From UBA1724 sp963632245 (GTDB lineage: Bacteria; Verrucomicrobiota; Lentisphaeria; Oligosphaerales; Oligosphaeraceae): a stretch of DNA of 17,708 bases. The DNA lies in NCBI GenBank assembly GCA_963632245.1, contig CAVGTF010000031.1, positions 1 through 17,708 on the forward strand, written 5' to 3'. Below, in pieces: positions 7,848 through 15,171 of the stretch. Position numbers and translations under genes: made by a program. The notes under the pieces are model-generated. The model searched no databases, was not told where the DNA came from, and saw only the letters and a program-made list of their open reading frames with translations. How positions within the stretch are numbered: the first letter of the stretch is position 1; each line of letters opens with the position of its first letter.

Positions 7848-9853
7848 AGTGTGTTCTCCGGGAGGAGGAAACGGAGGGTTCTGTGGGAGAGGTCTTCGGG
7901 GACGCCGTCGGTAGCGAGGGGGGCCAGCAGTGGCCGCAGTCGCCAGGCGTCTTGTTGGGGGAGGGAGAGGATCTGCACGCGGAGTTCCTGTGGAAGGCGC
8001 TCCCGCAGCTCCATGGGCAGGAAGGCCAGCCGCGCACGATCCCGCGCGGGCAGCGAGGGATGGCGTTCCTCAAGGCCGCATAGGAGCCACCAGGAGAGAT
8101 TGGTGGGATGCCAGAGGCGCAAGTCGTCCAATGCCTTCTGGGCACCCAACGCATCGCCCGTGAGGACCGCCAGGCGCCACTCCCGAAGCATGGTGGTGGA
8201 GCGGTGGGGTGCGCGGAGGCGCAGTTCCTTCAGGGCCTCCCGTGCGGCGGGGTAGTCCTCTTGTGCGATGGCGAGATCCGCCAGCATTCGTGGAGGAATG
8301 GGCGCGGAGGGATCCCGTCGGATGGCATCCAGGAGGAGCTCCTTCTTGCGGGAGTAGGATGCGTATTGGTCCTGGAGGGCGTTTTGCGCCAGCTGGAAGC
8401 TCCGCTTTCCGGGGGCCTCGCAGAGCTCCGAAAGACAGAGCAATGCCAGCAGGAACATCGGCCCTCGGGAAAGACACCAGCGGAGACGGGAAGAGGAGAG
8501 GGGGGCTTCTTCCTGGGTCTCGTTGGGGTCTTGTAGGAGGAGTCCCAGGGAGCCGGCGAGAGTGGCGGTGGAGAGGACGGTGTCGTTGAATTGGACCAGC
8601 GCGTGTGCGGTCCAGGCCGTCCAGGCTCCCAGGACGGCCAGTTGCAGGGGCGAGAGGGGCGTCTTTCGGCGTTTGAGCAGATAGGCGACTGCGGCCAGGG
8701 GCGCCAGCAGTCGCGCCAGTGCCTCCAGGGCTCCGGGGATGCCGCACTGTGAGAGCTGCGCGAAGAAGAGGGAGTGGGGATCCCGGGCTTCGTCGCCCTC
8801 CCAGTTCTTCAGCCGGAAGTGCCAGGGATAGAATTCGCCGAGCCCCGCGCCCAAAACCGGGAACTGCTTGTAGATCTTCCAGGCGGTCTGGTAGTATTCC
8901 AGACGGACCGTGACGGTCTCCAGCTTCCGCTGGGAAAGCCGGTTCAGAATGGCGACTGCGCCTAGCGCGCCCAGCAGGAGGAAGCATGCCAGCAGGATTC
9001 GCCCGGCGCGGCCCAGTCGTCGTCCGAGGTGGCAGAGTGCGACCAGGAGGAGTCCGGCGAAGGCGCCCAGCATGGCGCCGCGGCTGCCGCTGAAGACCAG
9101 TGCGCCTGCGCCCAGGATGGCGGCGGCTCCCAGGAGCAGTGCGGTGGCGGCCTTGGGTGAGGAGCACTTCTGGGCGAGCTGCCGTGCTTCCCAGAGGAGG
9201 AAGGGCAGGGAGAGCAGGAGCTGTGCGCCGTAGGCATTGGGATCGCCGAAGGAGCCCAGGGAGCGCGTCTGACGCATCTTTGCGTCCATGAGCTGGCTGA
9301 GTGCCTGGCCCGTCTGTTTGGCATATTCCAGCTGCGCCTGGTATTCCTGTTCCAGTCCGCCGAAGTGCTGGAACCACCCCTGGAGGGCGGCGATGAGTGC
9401 ACCGGCGGCCAATGCATGGCAGATCCCGGGGATTACTCCCGGATCTCGTTGGGTTGCCAGCCAGAGCGCCCAGCAGACCGCCGCCACGGTGAGAAAGTGG
9501 TGCATCCAGGCATTGGCGAAGGCGTGTTCGGTGGTATGGACCAGTCCGGCGAGTCCGCAGAGGACGGTGGCGGTTGCCAAAAGGGGCAGTGCCAATGCGG
9601 CATTCGGGTGCAGGGCGAGTTTGCGACTCTGGTAGAGCTCCGCCAGGAGCAGTGCGGCGGCGAGGGCGGCCAGCAGGAAGTGCGGCTGCACCGTGAGCAG
9701 GAGCAGCTCCCAGATGTCCGTGGGGAAGAGGGCGATCTCCGCGGAGCCCACGGCGTAGTTCCAGCGGAAGGGCACCACGAAGAAGAAGAGCGCCCAGAGG
9801 ATTCGTGCGGGCAGCAGTGGTGCGGTCCGGTTGTCGTTCTGGGGCAGTGTCAT
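7844..9853 (-). CDS. O-antigen ligase/polymerase (Wzy_C family) with C-terminal TPR-like tail
   Basis: The 669-aa inner-membrane protein has about ten to twelve hydrophobic segments over residues 15-480. It carries the Wzy_C features: SGSRGAMLGAF (255-265), then a large loop with PVLGAGLGEFYPWH (332-345) and DPHSLFFAQLSQCGIPG (358-374). These resemble the WaaL/Wzy loop that transfers or polymerises glycans on undecaprenyl pyrophosphate. After residue 480 comes a soluble, helix-rich, Ala/Leu/Arg-rich region of about 190 residues with TPR-like spacing (for example LAIAQEDYPAAREALKELRL), a known architecture in some members. It overlaps RicT upstream and gmk downstream by ATGA. It could be a ligase, an O-antigen polymerase, or a protein O-glycosylase; sequence alone does not decide. 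Confidence 0.88.
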   Translation of the reverse strand: MTLPQNDNRTAPLLPARILWALFFFVVPFRWNYAVGSAEIALFPTDIWELLLLTVQPHFLLAALAAALLLAELYQSRKLALHPNAALALPLLATATVLCGLAGLVHTTEHAFANAWMHHFLTVAAVCWALWLATQRDPGVIPGICHALAAGALIAALQGWFQHFGGLEQEYQAQLEYAKQTGQALSQLMDAKMRQTRSLGSFGDPNAYGAQLLLSLPFLLWEARQLAQKCSSPKAATALLLGAAAILGAGALVFSGSRGAMLGAFAGLLLVALCHLGRRLGRAGRILLACFLLLGALGAVAILNRLSQRKLETVTVRLEYYQTAWKIYKQFPVLGAGLGEFYPWHFRLKNWEGDEARDPHSLFFAQLSQCGIPGALEALARLLAPLAAVAYLLKRRKTPLSPLQLAVLGAWTAWTAHALVQFNDTVLSTATLAGSLGLLLQDPNETQEEAPLSSSRLRWCLSRGPMFLLALLCLSELCEAPGKRSFQLAQNALQDQYASYSRKKELLLDAIRRDPSAPIPPRMLADLAIAQEDYPAAREALKELRLRAPHRSTTMLREWRLAVLTGDALGAQKALDDLRLWHPTNLSWWLLCGLEERHPSLPARDRARLAFLPMELRERLPQELRVQILSLPQQDAWRLRPLLAPLATDGVPEDLSHRTLRFLLPENTL

Positions 9854-10545
9854 GGCTGGTGTGGGGGGCGTCGGGGGCTGTCGGGGAGTTCGAAGCGCAG
9901 GCAGCAGCGCGGGTCTCCGCAGAGGCCGATTTTGGAGGCGGGCAGTTGCTGTGTAGGGCGTGCGGAGGCGACCTTCAGGGAGAGGAAGCTATGGCAGCAG
10001 AGGGTGCGCCCGCAGACGCCGATGCCGCCTAGGATGGATGCCTCCTGGGGATGGGAGATCTGGCGCATCTCGAGCCGGTAGGGTAGCATGGCATTTAGGT
10101 CTTTCAGCAGCGCCCGGAAGTCCACGCGGCCTTCGGCGACGTAGAGACATAGGAGGACCTTCGCGTCCAGGGTGAGATGCAGGGCGGTCAGGTGCATATT
10201 GTCCAGGTGGTTTGCGCGCACGCGCTCCTGGATCTTTGGGAGGAGACCGGTGGCGATGCGTTCGTTGTCGCGGATGGTCCGGAGGTCCTCCTGGCTGGCG
10301 CGGCGCAGTGCCACGGGCAGCTTCGTGCCCTCGAGCCGCCGGACAGTCTGCAGGCGCCGGCGCTCCTCCCAGGCATCCAGGGTCTCGGCGGGGGCCTCGT
10401 CGCACTCCCCCTGAATGCGGCCGGCCTCCAGGGTCTTCTCCCATTGGCAGACCACCAGCTCGCCGGTGCGCAATCCCCATTCCTCCGGGGCCGCGCATTC
10501 CAGAGTCGCGCCGGGGAGGATCTGCTGTCGATAGAGTCGGAACAT
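9850..10545 (-). CDS. PSP1 domain protein, RicT/YaaT-like
   Basis: The 231-aa protein has the PSP1 C-terminal domain with two cysteine clusters: GGIGVCGRTLCC (173-184) and KIGLCGDPRCCLRFE (205-219), giving Cys 178, 183, 184, 209, 214 and 215. In Bacillus, RicT (YaaT) binds an iron-sulfur cluster with RicA and RicF and acts in RNase Y-dependent mRNA maturation and development. The cysteine pattern is preserved here; the partners are not in this window. The ATG directly follows the TAA of the epimerase gene, and its stop overlaps the start of the ligase gene (ATGA), so it is translationally coupled on both sides. The N-terminus (1-60) is less conserved. Domain call strong, biological role inferred. 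Confidence 0.88.
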   Translation of the reverse strand: MFRLYRQQILPGATLECAAPEEWGLRTGELVVCQWEKTLEAGRIQGECDEAPAETLDAWEERRRLQTVRRLEGTKLPVALRRASQEDLRTIRDNERIATGLLPKIQERVRANHLDNMHLTALHLTLDAKVLLCLYVAEGRVDFRALLKDLNAMLPYRLEMRQISHPQEASILGGIGVCGRTLCCHSFLSLKVASARPTQQLPASKIGLCGDPRCCLRFELPDSPRRPPHQP

Positions 10546-11523
10546 TTAGGCGAGGCCCAGGGCGTGGCGCTTGTCTTCGATCACGTCCCGGAGGATGTCC
10601 TCCAGTCCCAGACGGGGCTGGTAATCCAGGAGCCTCTTCGCCTTGTCGATGCAGGGGACCCGGCGGTGCATATCTTCGAAGCCGGGGCCATAAGCCTGGT
10701 CGTAGGGGATGATTTTGATGGGTGAGGCGGTGCCGGTGAGCCGCTGGATCTCCTGTGCCAGCTGCAGGATGGAGATCTCCTGGTTGTTGCCCAGGTTAAT
10801 GACCTGCCCCAGCGCCTGTGGGCGCTCCGGAATGGTGAGAAGCGCGCCCACGATATCCCGCACATGGGTGAAGCAACGGGTCTGGGTGCCGTCTCCAAAG
10901 ACGGTGATGGGCTCGCCCTTCAGGGCCTGTGTCACCAGGTTCGGGATCACCATGCCGTATTGGCCGGTCTGCCGGGGACCCACGGTGTTGAAGAGCCGGA
11001 CCACGGTGACGGGGAGCTTCCGCTCCACCCAGTAGGCCAGCGCCAGGAATTCGTCCACCGCCTTTGCGCAGGCGTAGCTCCAGCGGCGTGTGGAGGTGGG
11101 GCCCATGACGGTGTCGTCGTCTTCGCAGAAGGGCACCCGGGAGCCCTTTCCGTAGACCTCGGAGGTGCTGGTGAGCAGGAAGGGCTTCCAGTGGCGGTTG
11201 CAGGCCTCCAGGACCACCGTGGTGCCGCCCACGATGCTCTCGATGGTGCGCACGGGCTGGTCGATGATCAGCCGCACGCCCACGGCACTGGCCAGGTGAT
11301 ACACGAAATCCGCCTTCTCCACCAGCGCATCCACCTTCGCGGCGTCATTGACACTGCCGACATGCAGCGCAAAATCGGGTCGCTCCAACAATCCGGAGAG
11401 ATTTTCGCGGGAGCCGGTAGAGAGGTCGTCCAGGACCGCCACCTCGTTGCCGGCGTCCAGGAGTGCCCTGCAGAGATGGGATCCGATGAATCCGGCGCCG
11501 CCGGTGACCAGAATGCGCTTCAT
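10546..11523 (-). CDS. NAD-dependent nucleotide-sugar epimerase/dehydratase
   Basis: The 325-aa protein is an extended short-chain dehydrogenase/reductase. GGAGFIGSH (8-16) binds NAD, and the active site has TSTSEVYG (118-125) with Tyr150 and Lys154 (YACAK). A substrate segment VGPRQTGQYGMVIPN (181-195) and GDGTQTRCFTHVRD (210-223) match UDP-glucose 4-epimerase, UDP-glucuronate decarboxylase and dTDP-glucose 4,6-dehydratase relatives. It is distinct from the other SDR at 13241-14200, so the block makes at least two nucleotide-sugar products. The exact substrate is not settled. It lies 32 bp after proC and abuts RicT. The ATG has no ribosome site but a pyrimidine-rich leader. Confidence 0.9.
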   Translation of the reverse strand: MKRILVTGGAGFIGSHLCRALLDAGNEVAVLDDLSTGSRENLSGLLERPDFALHVGSVNDAAKVDALVEKADFVYHLASAVGVRLIIDQPVRTIESIVGGTTVVLEACNRHWKPFLLTSTSEVYGKGSRVPFCEDDDTVMGPTSTRRWSYACAKAVDEFLALAYWVERKLPVTVVRLFNTVGPRQTGQYGMVIPNLVTQALKGEPITVFGDGTQTRCFTHVRDIVGALLTIPERPQALGQVINLGNNQEISILQLAQEIQRLTGTASPIKIIPYDQAYGPGFEDMHRRVPCIDKAKRLLDYQPRLGLEDILRDVIEDKRHALGLA

Positions 11524-11545
11524 GGGTGAAAGAGGGGTATGCGGT
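11524..11545 (-). promoter_or_regulatory. Pyrimidine-rich start-adjacent leader motif (epimerase gene)
   Basis: On the minus strand it reads CACCGCATACCCCTCTTTCACC up to the ATG at 11523. It matches the leader of the MATE gene at 7184-7210 in sequence and position. The first nine bases, CACCGCATA, also occur in the repeat at 307-315, followed there by AACCTACTCCC. Confidence 0.4.
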
Positions 11546-11555
11546 GGAATCTTGT

Positions 11556-12353
11556 TTAGCGTCCCAGTTCCTGGGAACGGTGCTGTGCGGCCAGGAGGAG
11601 CTCCTGGACCAGGTCGTCGAAGTGCCGCGCGCTCATGACATCCAGGGCGGCGGCGGTGGTGCCGCCTTTCGAGGTGACCGCGATGCGCAACTCGGCGGGA
11701 GTGCCGGTCTTCTGCTGGAGCATTGCGGTGGCGCCCGCCATGGTCTGGATGGAGAGCTCCTGGGAGAGCTCCTCGGGGAGACCCATGGCCACGCCGCCCT
11801 TTGTCAACGCTTCAATGAAGGCGAAGAAATACGCCGGACCGGAACCCGAAAGCGCGGTGACGGCATCCAGCTGCTCTTCGGGGACCCGCCAGGCCTTTCC
11901 GAGTGCCCCCAGAAGAGTCTCCGCAAAGGCGCCGGCATCCTTGTCGTTGTCATCGGAGAGCGCGTAGCAGCTGGCGCCCATGCCCACCATGAGGGGGGTA
12001 TTGGGCATCACGCGGACCATCCGCGCATCGCCGAACCAGGTACGGAGCTTCGCCAGGGAGAGCCCTGCGCAGATGGAGAGAATCAGGCATCCTGGCTTCC
12101 GGGGCGGCAATGCCGGGAAGGCGACGGGCGCCGTCTGGGGCTTCACCGCCAGAATCAACACGTCGGCGGCGGAGACCGCCTCGGCCGTTGCCTCCGGCAA
12201 TGCCTCCAGGCCCGTCTGTGCCGTGAAGCTGGCGCGGGCCTGTTCGGAGGGATCGCATGCGCGCAACCGCGCCTGGGGGAAGAGTTGATTCCGGACTGCG
12301 CCCTTGGCGATGGCGGTGGCCATCTTTCCGGCGCCGATGAAGAGGATGTCCAT
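11556..12353 (-). CDS. proC: Pyrroline-5-carboxylate reductase
   Basis: The 265-aa cytosolic enzyme reduces 1-pyrroline-5-carboxylate to proline using NAD(P)H. The N-terminus MDILFIGAGKMATAIAKG carries the Rossmann GxGxM motif at 7-11. Then come ILAVKPQ, GSGPAYFFAFIEAL (the substrate/oligomer region) and the C-terminal signature TSKGGTTAAALDVM. Length matches the family. I chose the ATG at 12353 because the Rossmann strand begins there; a TTG three codons upstream (12362) is possible but less likely. No Shine-Dalgarno is visible. It sits between two sugar-metabolism genes in one leftward block, and no other proline genes are nearby. Confidence 0.95.
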   Translation of the reverse strand: MDILFIGAGKMATAIAKGAVRNQLFPQARLRACDPSEQARASFTAQTGLEALPEATAEAVSAADVLILAVKPQTAPVAFPALPPRKPGCLILSICAGLSLAKLRTWFGDARMVRVMPNTPLMVGMGASCYALSDDNDKDAGAFAETLLGALGKAWRVPEEQLDAVTALSGSGPAYFFAFIEALTKGGVAMGLPEELSQELSIQTMAGATAMLQQKTGTPAELRIAVTSKGGTTAAALDVMSARHFDDLVQELLLAAQHRSQELGR

Positions 12354-12402
12354 GGAAGGCAAAAAAGGCTGGAAGTTGACAGTTTTTAGCTACGCGTGTG
12401 GG

Positions 12403-13191
12403 TTAGAGTCCCATCTTGTCGCGCAGGTTGTGGAAGGAGCGCTCCAGGCTCTGGAAGGCCTCCATCTCGCCCTGGTCGCGCTCGACGATATACCACTGGA
12501 CGCCGGCGAATGCTGCGGCGGAGAGGATCTCGGGCCAATCCAGATTGCCGTCGCCCACCTCGGTGATGTCCAGCCGCGGGTTGAATTCGTTTTCGCGCCA
12601 GCGCAACACGCCGTCCTTCAGGTGCAGGCAATGGACGCGGTGGGCGAGTTTTTTCAGGAGTGTGGAGGGCTCTTTTCCGGAGGCGGCGGCCCAGTAGGTA
12701 TCGAGCTCGAACCAGGTGCAGGAGGGATCCAGCTGTCGCATGAGATACTCGTAGCGGATCATTCCGGAGGGCAACTGGATGAATTCGTGGAAGTGGTTGT
12801 GGTATCCCAGGGTGAGGCCGGAGGCCTGCAGCACCTTCGCGGTTTTGTTGAAGCGGGTCACGAAGTCCTTCCAGGTCTTCTCCTTGCCGATGATCTTGTC
12901 ATCCGGGAAGAATCCGCCGACGGCGGGGAATTTGCACTGGTACAGGAGCTGTTCGTCAATGACGGCCTGGGGCTCTTTCTCCAGTCGGTCCAGGCTGATG
13001 TGGGTGGCGGCGCAGGCCAGGCCCTCGCCATCCAGGATCTTTTTGATCTCCTTGGGGGGGATGGGACCCACGGCGGAGAGCTGGACGCCATCGTAGCCGA
13101 TGTCGTGGATGCGCTTGCAGGTCTTGGCGAAGTCCTTCGCGTTCTTCGTGAAATCGCGGACGGTGTAGAGCTGTGCGGCGAGCTTTTTCAT
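12403..13191 (-). CDS. Sugar phosphate isomerase/epimerase family TIM-barrel protein
   Basis: The 262-aa protein belongs to the xylose-isomerase-like TIM-barrel (AP endonuclease 2) superfamily. Seen in order: AAQLYTVRDF at the start, GYDGVQLSAVG, GYHNHFHEF (metal/substrate region), ELDTYWAAASG, HLKD, then EVGDGNLDWPEIL and YIVERDQGE. These are the typical strand ends with His/Glu/Asp ligands for a divalent metal. Such enzymes interconvert ketoses or inositol derivatives; the substrate here cannot be named. The start at 13191 is chosen because the barrel begins at once; a TTG at 13248 would overlap the upstream gene and adds no conserved sequence. It lies about 50 bp after the UXS gene and before proC, so it probably shares their transcript. 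Confidence 0.88.
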   Translation of the reverse strand: MKKLAAQLYTVRDFTKNAKDFAKTCKRIHDIGYDGVQLSAVGPIPPKEIKKILDGEGLACAATHISLDRLEKEPQAVIDEQLLYQCKFPAVGGFFPDDKIIGKEKTWKDFVTRFNKTAKVLQASGLTLGYHNHFHEFIQLPSGMIRYEYLMRQLDPSCTWFELDTYWAAASGKEPSTLLKKLAHRVHCLHLKDGVLRWRENEFNPRLDITEVGDGNLDWPEILSAAAFAGVQWYIVERDQGEMEAFQSLERSFHNLRDKMGL

Positions 13192-13240
13192 GGGGAGGAA
13201 TTCCCTTGTTTGGTTTGATTGGTCAGAAGAGGGTTGTCTT

Positions 13241-14200
13241 TTATGCAAGGGCGCGGAAGTATTCGATGGTTGCCTTCAGGCCCTCTTCCAGGGGGATCTC
13301 GGGCTGCCAGTGGAGGAGCTCCTGTGCGCGGGTGATGTCCGGACGGCGCACCTTCGGGTCGTCTATGGGGAGGGGTCGCAGGACCAGGGGACTGGCGCTG
13401 CCGGTGAGGCGAAGGACCTTCTTCGCTAGCTCACGGATGGTGAATTCGCCGGGATTGCCGATGTTGACGGGGCCGGTGAATTCGGGATCGGGGTGTTCCA
13501 TGAGGGCGCGCAGTCCGCGGATGGTGTCCTTGCAGTAGCAGAAGGAGCGTGTCTGGGAGCCGTCGCCGTAGAGGGTAATGGGCTCGCCGCGGAGCGCCTG
13601 CAGGATGAAATTGGAGACCACGCGGCCGTCCAGGGGATCCATGTTCGGACCGTAGGAATTGAAGATGCGCGCCACACGGATCCTGGCGCCCCGCGTGCGA
13701 TGGTAGTCAAAGAAAAGGCTCTCGGCGACGCGCTTGCCTTCGTCGTAGCAGGAACGGGGGCCGTCGGGATTTACATTGCCCCAGTAGGTCTCTCTCTGCG
13801 GGTGCTCCTTCGCATCGCCATAGACCTCGCTGGTGGAGGCCTGCAGGACCACGGCGCCATTCTTCAGGGCGAGCTCCAGGACATTCTGGGCGCCCAGGAA
13901 GCAGGTCTCGGTGGTGGCGACGGGATCCCGCTGGTAGTGCGGCGGCGAGGCGGGGCAGGCCAGGTTGTAGATCTGGTCCAGGGGCTCCGTAGGGAAGTCG
14001 CCTGCATGCCGGACATCGCCCTCCAAAAAGCGTAAGGCATCACCGTATTTTTTCTGGAGGGGCGCGAGGTTCTCTTTTCGTCCGGTCCAGAGGTTGTCGA
14101 GTGCGGTGACGCGGTGCCCGTCAGCCAGCAGGGATTCCACGAGATGGGATCCCAGGAAGCCGGCGCCGCCGGTAACGAGGATGTGCTTTGCGTCTGGCAT
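13241..14200 (-). CDS. UDP-glucuronate decarboxylase (UDP-xylose synthase) family
   Basis: The 319-aa SDR has GGAGFLGSH (11-19), the strongly diagnostic LACPASPPHYQ (80-90), TSEVYGD (123-129), YWGNVNPDGPRSCYDEGKR (139-157) with Tyr152/Lys156, and NSYGPNMDP (181-189). This is the UXS pattern: NAD-dependent conversion of UDP-glucuronate to UDP-xylose for surface glycans. Start at 14200 is set by GGGGGA before the ATG. The open frame runs 60 codons further upstream, but that part is low-complexity and overlaps the divergent promoter region. It is the first gene of the leftward block. No UDP-glucose dehydrogenase (the source of UDP-glucuronate) is in the window. Confidence 0.93.
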   Translation of the reverse strand: MPDAKHILVTGGAGFLGSHLVESLLADGHRVTALDNLWTGRKENLAPLQKKYGDALRFLEGDVRHAGDFPTEPLDQIYNLACPASPPHYQRDPVATTETCFLGAQNVLELALKNGAVVLQASTSEVYGDAKEHPQRETYWGNVNPDGPRSCYDEGKRVAESLFFDYHRTRGARIRVARIFNSYGPNMDPLDGRVVSNFILQALRGEPITLYGDGSQTRSFCYCKDTIRGLRALMEHPDPEFTGPVNIGNPGEFTIRELAKKVLRLTGSASPLVLRPLPIDDPKVRRPDITRAQELLHWQPEIPLEEGLKATIEYFRALA

Positions 14201-14421
14201 AGTTCCCCCGGTGGAGGGCGGGGAGGAGGGAAAAGGGGAGGGGGGCGTTCGGCGTCTTCCTGCGTGGAAAGACGAGCCGCCGAGGCTACAGTACCTGCGT
14301 CCGGCGGATGTTCGGCAAATATAACACCTTCCCGCCGCTTGTAGCCTCCGCGGGCGTGCCTGCGCGCGCATACGCCGCAACGGAGGAAAATACGACTGCC
14401 TTTTTTCGGAGGATTTTACTC
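14201..14421 (+). promoter_or_regulatory. Divergent promoter region between the UXS and CYTH genes
   Basis: This 221-bp gap separates divergent genes, so promoters for both directions should be here. The AT-rich AAATATAACAC (14317-14327) offers -10-like hexamers on both strands (TATAAC rightward, TATATT leftward), but no good -35 was found. Nearest UXS is a homopurine tract on the plus strand (about 14210-14246). Rightward, GGAGG (14408-14412) serves the CYTH gene. Confidence 0.4.
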
Positions 14422-14898
14422 GTGTTCGTGGAGATCGAAAGGAAGTTCTTGGTGCAGGGGGATGCCTGGCGGAAGCATGCTACGTCGAGCGTGGAGATTC
14501 TCCAGGGATACTTCGATGTGCATGGCGGGCCCTCCGTCCGCGTGCGAATCGTCGGCGATCGCGCGAATCTGAATATCAAGGGGAAGGCGCAGGGCGCCAG
14601 TCGACAGGAGTTCGAATACCCCATCCCCGTGGAGGATGCCCGCGCAATGCTCCGGGATCTGTGCCCCGATCGGCAAGTCGCCAAGACACGCTACTTCGTG
14701 CCCGCGGCAGAGGAGGGCCTCCAGTGGGAGATCGATGTCTATCACGGCACGCTGGCAGGACACGCCACCGCGGAACTGGAGATCCCACGGGAGGACTTCG
14801 CGTTCCAACGACCCGAATGGCTGGGCGAGGACAAGACCGACGACCACCGATTCTCCAACGCAGCGCTCGCTGCCGCTGGAAAATGGCCCGAAAATTAG
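14422..14898 (+). CDS. CYTH domain protein (triphosphate tunnel metalloenzyme)
   Basis: The 158-aa product opens with the CYTH signature EIERKFLV: E4, E6 and K8 of ExExK. It then shows alternating charged strands (VRVRIVGDRANLNIKGK, RQEFEYPI, KTRYFV, WEIDVYHG, AELEI) that line the tunnel of this fold. Members cleave inorganic tripolyphosphate or other triphosphates, or make cAMP; bacterial stand-alone versions of 150-160 aa are commonly tripolyphosphatases. The GTG at 14422 is chosen because GGAGG (14408-14412) precedes it by nine bases; the ATG 114 nt upstream would add sequence with no family match. It points away from the sugar operon and is followed by an intrinsic terminator, so it is probably a single-gene unit. 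Confidence 0.9.
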   Translation: MFVEIERKFLVQGDAWRKHATSSVEILQGYFDVHGGPSVRVRIVGDRANLNIKGKAQGASRQEFEYPIPVEDARAMLRDLCPDRQVAKTRYFVPAAEEGLQWEIDVYHGTLAGHATAELEIPREDFAFQRPEWLGEDKTDDHRFSNAALAAAGKWPEN

Positions 14899-14976
14899 GG
14901 CGGCGCGCCTAGGGGGCCGAGGGCGGTCTTCAGGCAGAATTTGGGGGCGTCATTATATTATGCCTCGATGTTTTGT

Positions 14977-15012
14977 GCCCGTTCCGGATATGGTTCCGGG
15001 AGGGGCTTTTTT
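14977..15012 (+). terminator. Intrinsic terminator after the CYTH gene
   Basis: A 12-bp stem (14977-14988 with 14995-15006) has a single G-G mismatch and one G-T pair, closes a TATGGT loop, and is followed by six T (15007-15012). It lies 79 bp after the CYTH stop and 160 bp before the GH20-like gene. It separates the two genes, so the second presumably has its own promoter downstream, although none stands out. An AT-rich TTATATTAT (14953-14961) just upstream could be a promoter, which would make this an attenuator. Confidence 0.75.
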
Positions 15013-15171
15013 ACGGTTACCGAGATTTCCAGGAAGCGACGAGGGTTTCCCGTGGCGCCGACTAGTCTTTGCGGAGGAGAAGAAGTCCCCTCTAGGGGGC
15101 GGACGGTCGACGCGGCGCCGGATTGCACTCTTCGACGCGATCCTGAACGAATGGACAGGAGAAGGAATCAG

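Noticed and set aside
7182..8255. Rightward 357-codon frame opposite gmk and the ligase gene
   Set aside because: Antisense to two clear genes, low-complexity Gly/Arg/Ser-rich translation, no family signature.
11526..13218. Long rightward frames opposite proC and the isomerase
   Set aside because: GC-driven antisense frames; the minus-strand proteins have full family signatures and these do not.
14201..14380. N-terminal 60-codon extension of the UXS gene
   Set aside because: The true Rossmann start follows the ATG at 14200, which has a ribosome site; the extension is Arg/Ser/Pro-rich and covers the divergent promoter region.
14941..15171. Upstream start for the GH20-like gene
   Set aside because: The extra 77 codons run through an intrinsic terminator and have no homology-like pattern; the ATG at 15172 has a strong ribosome site.
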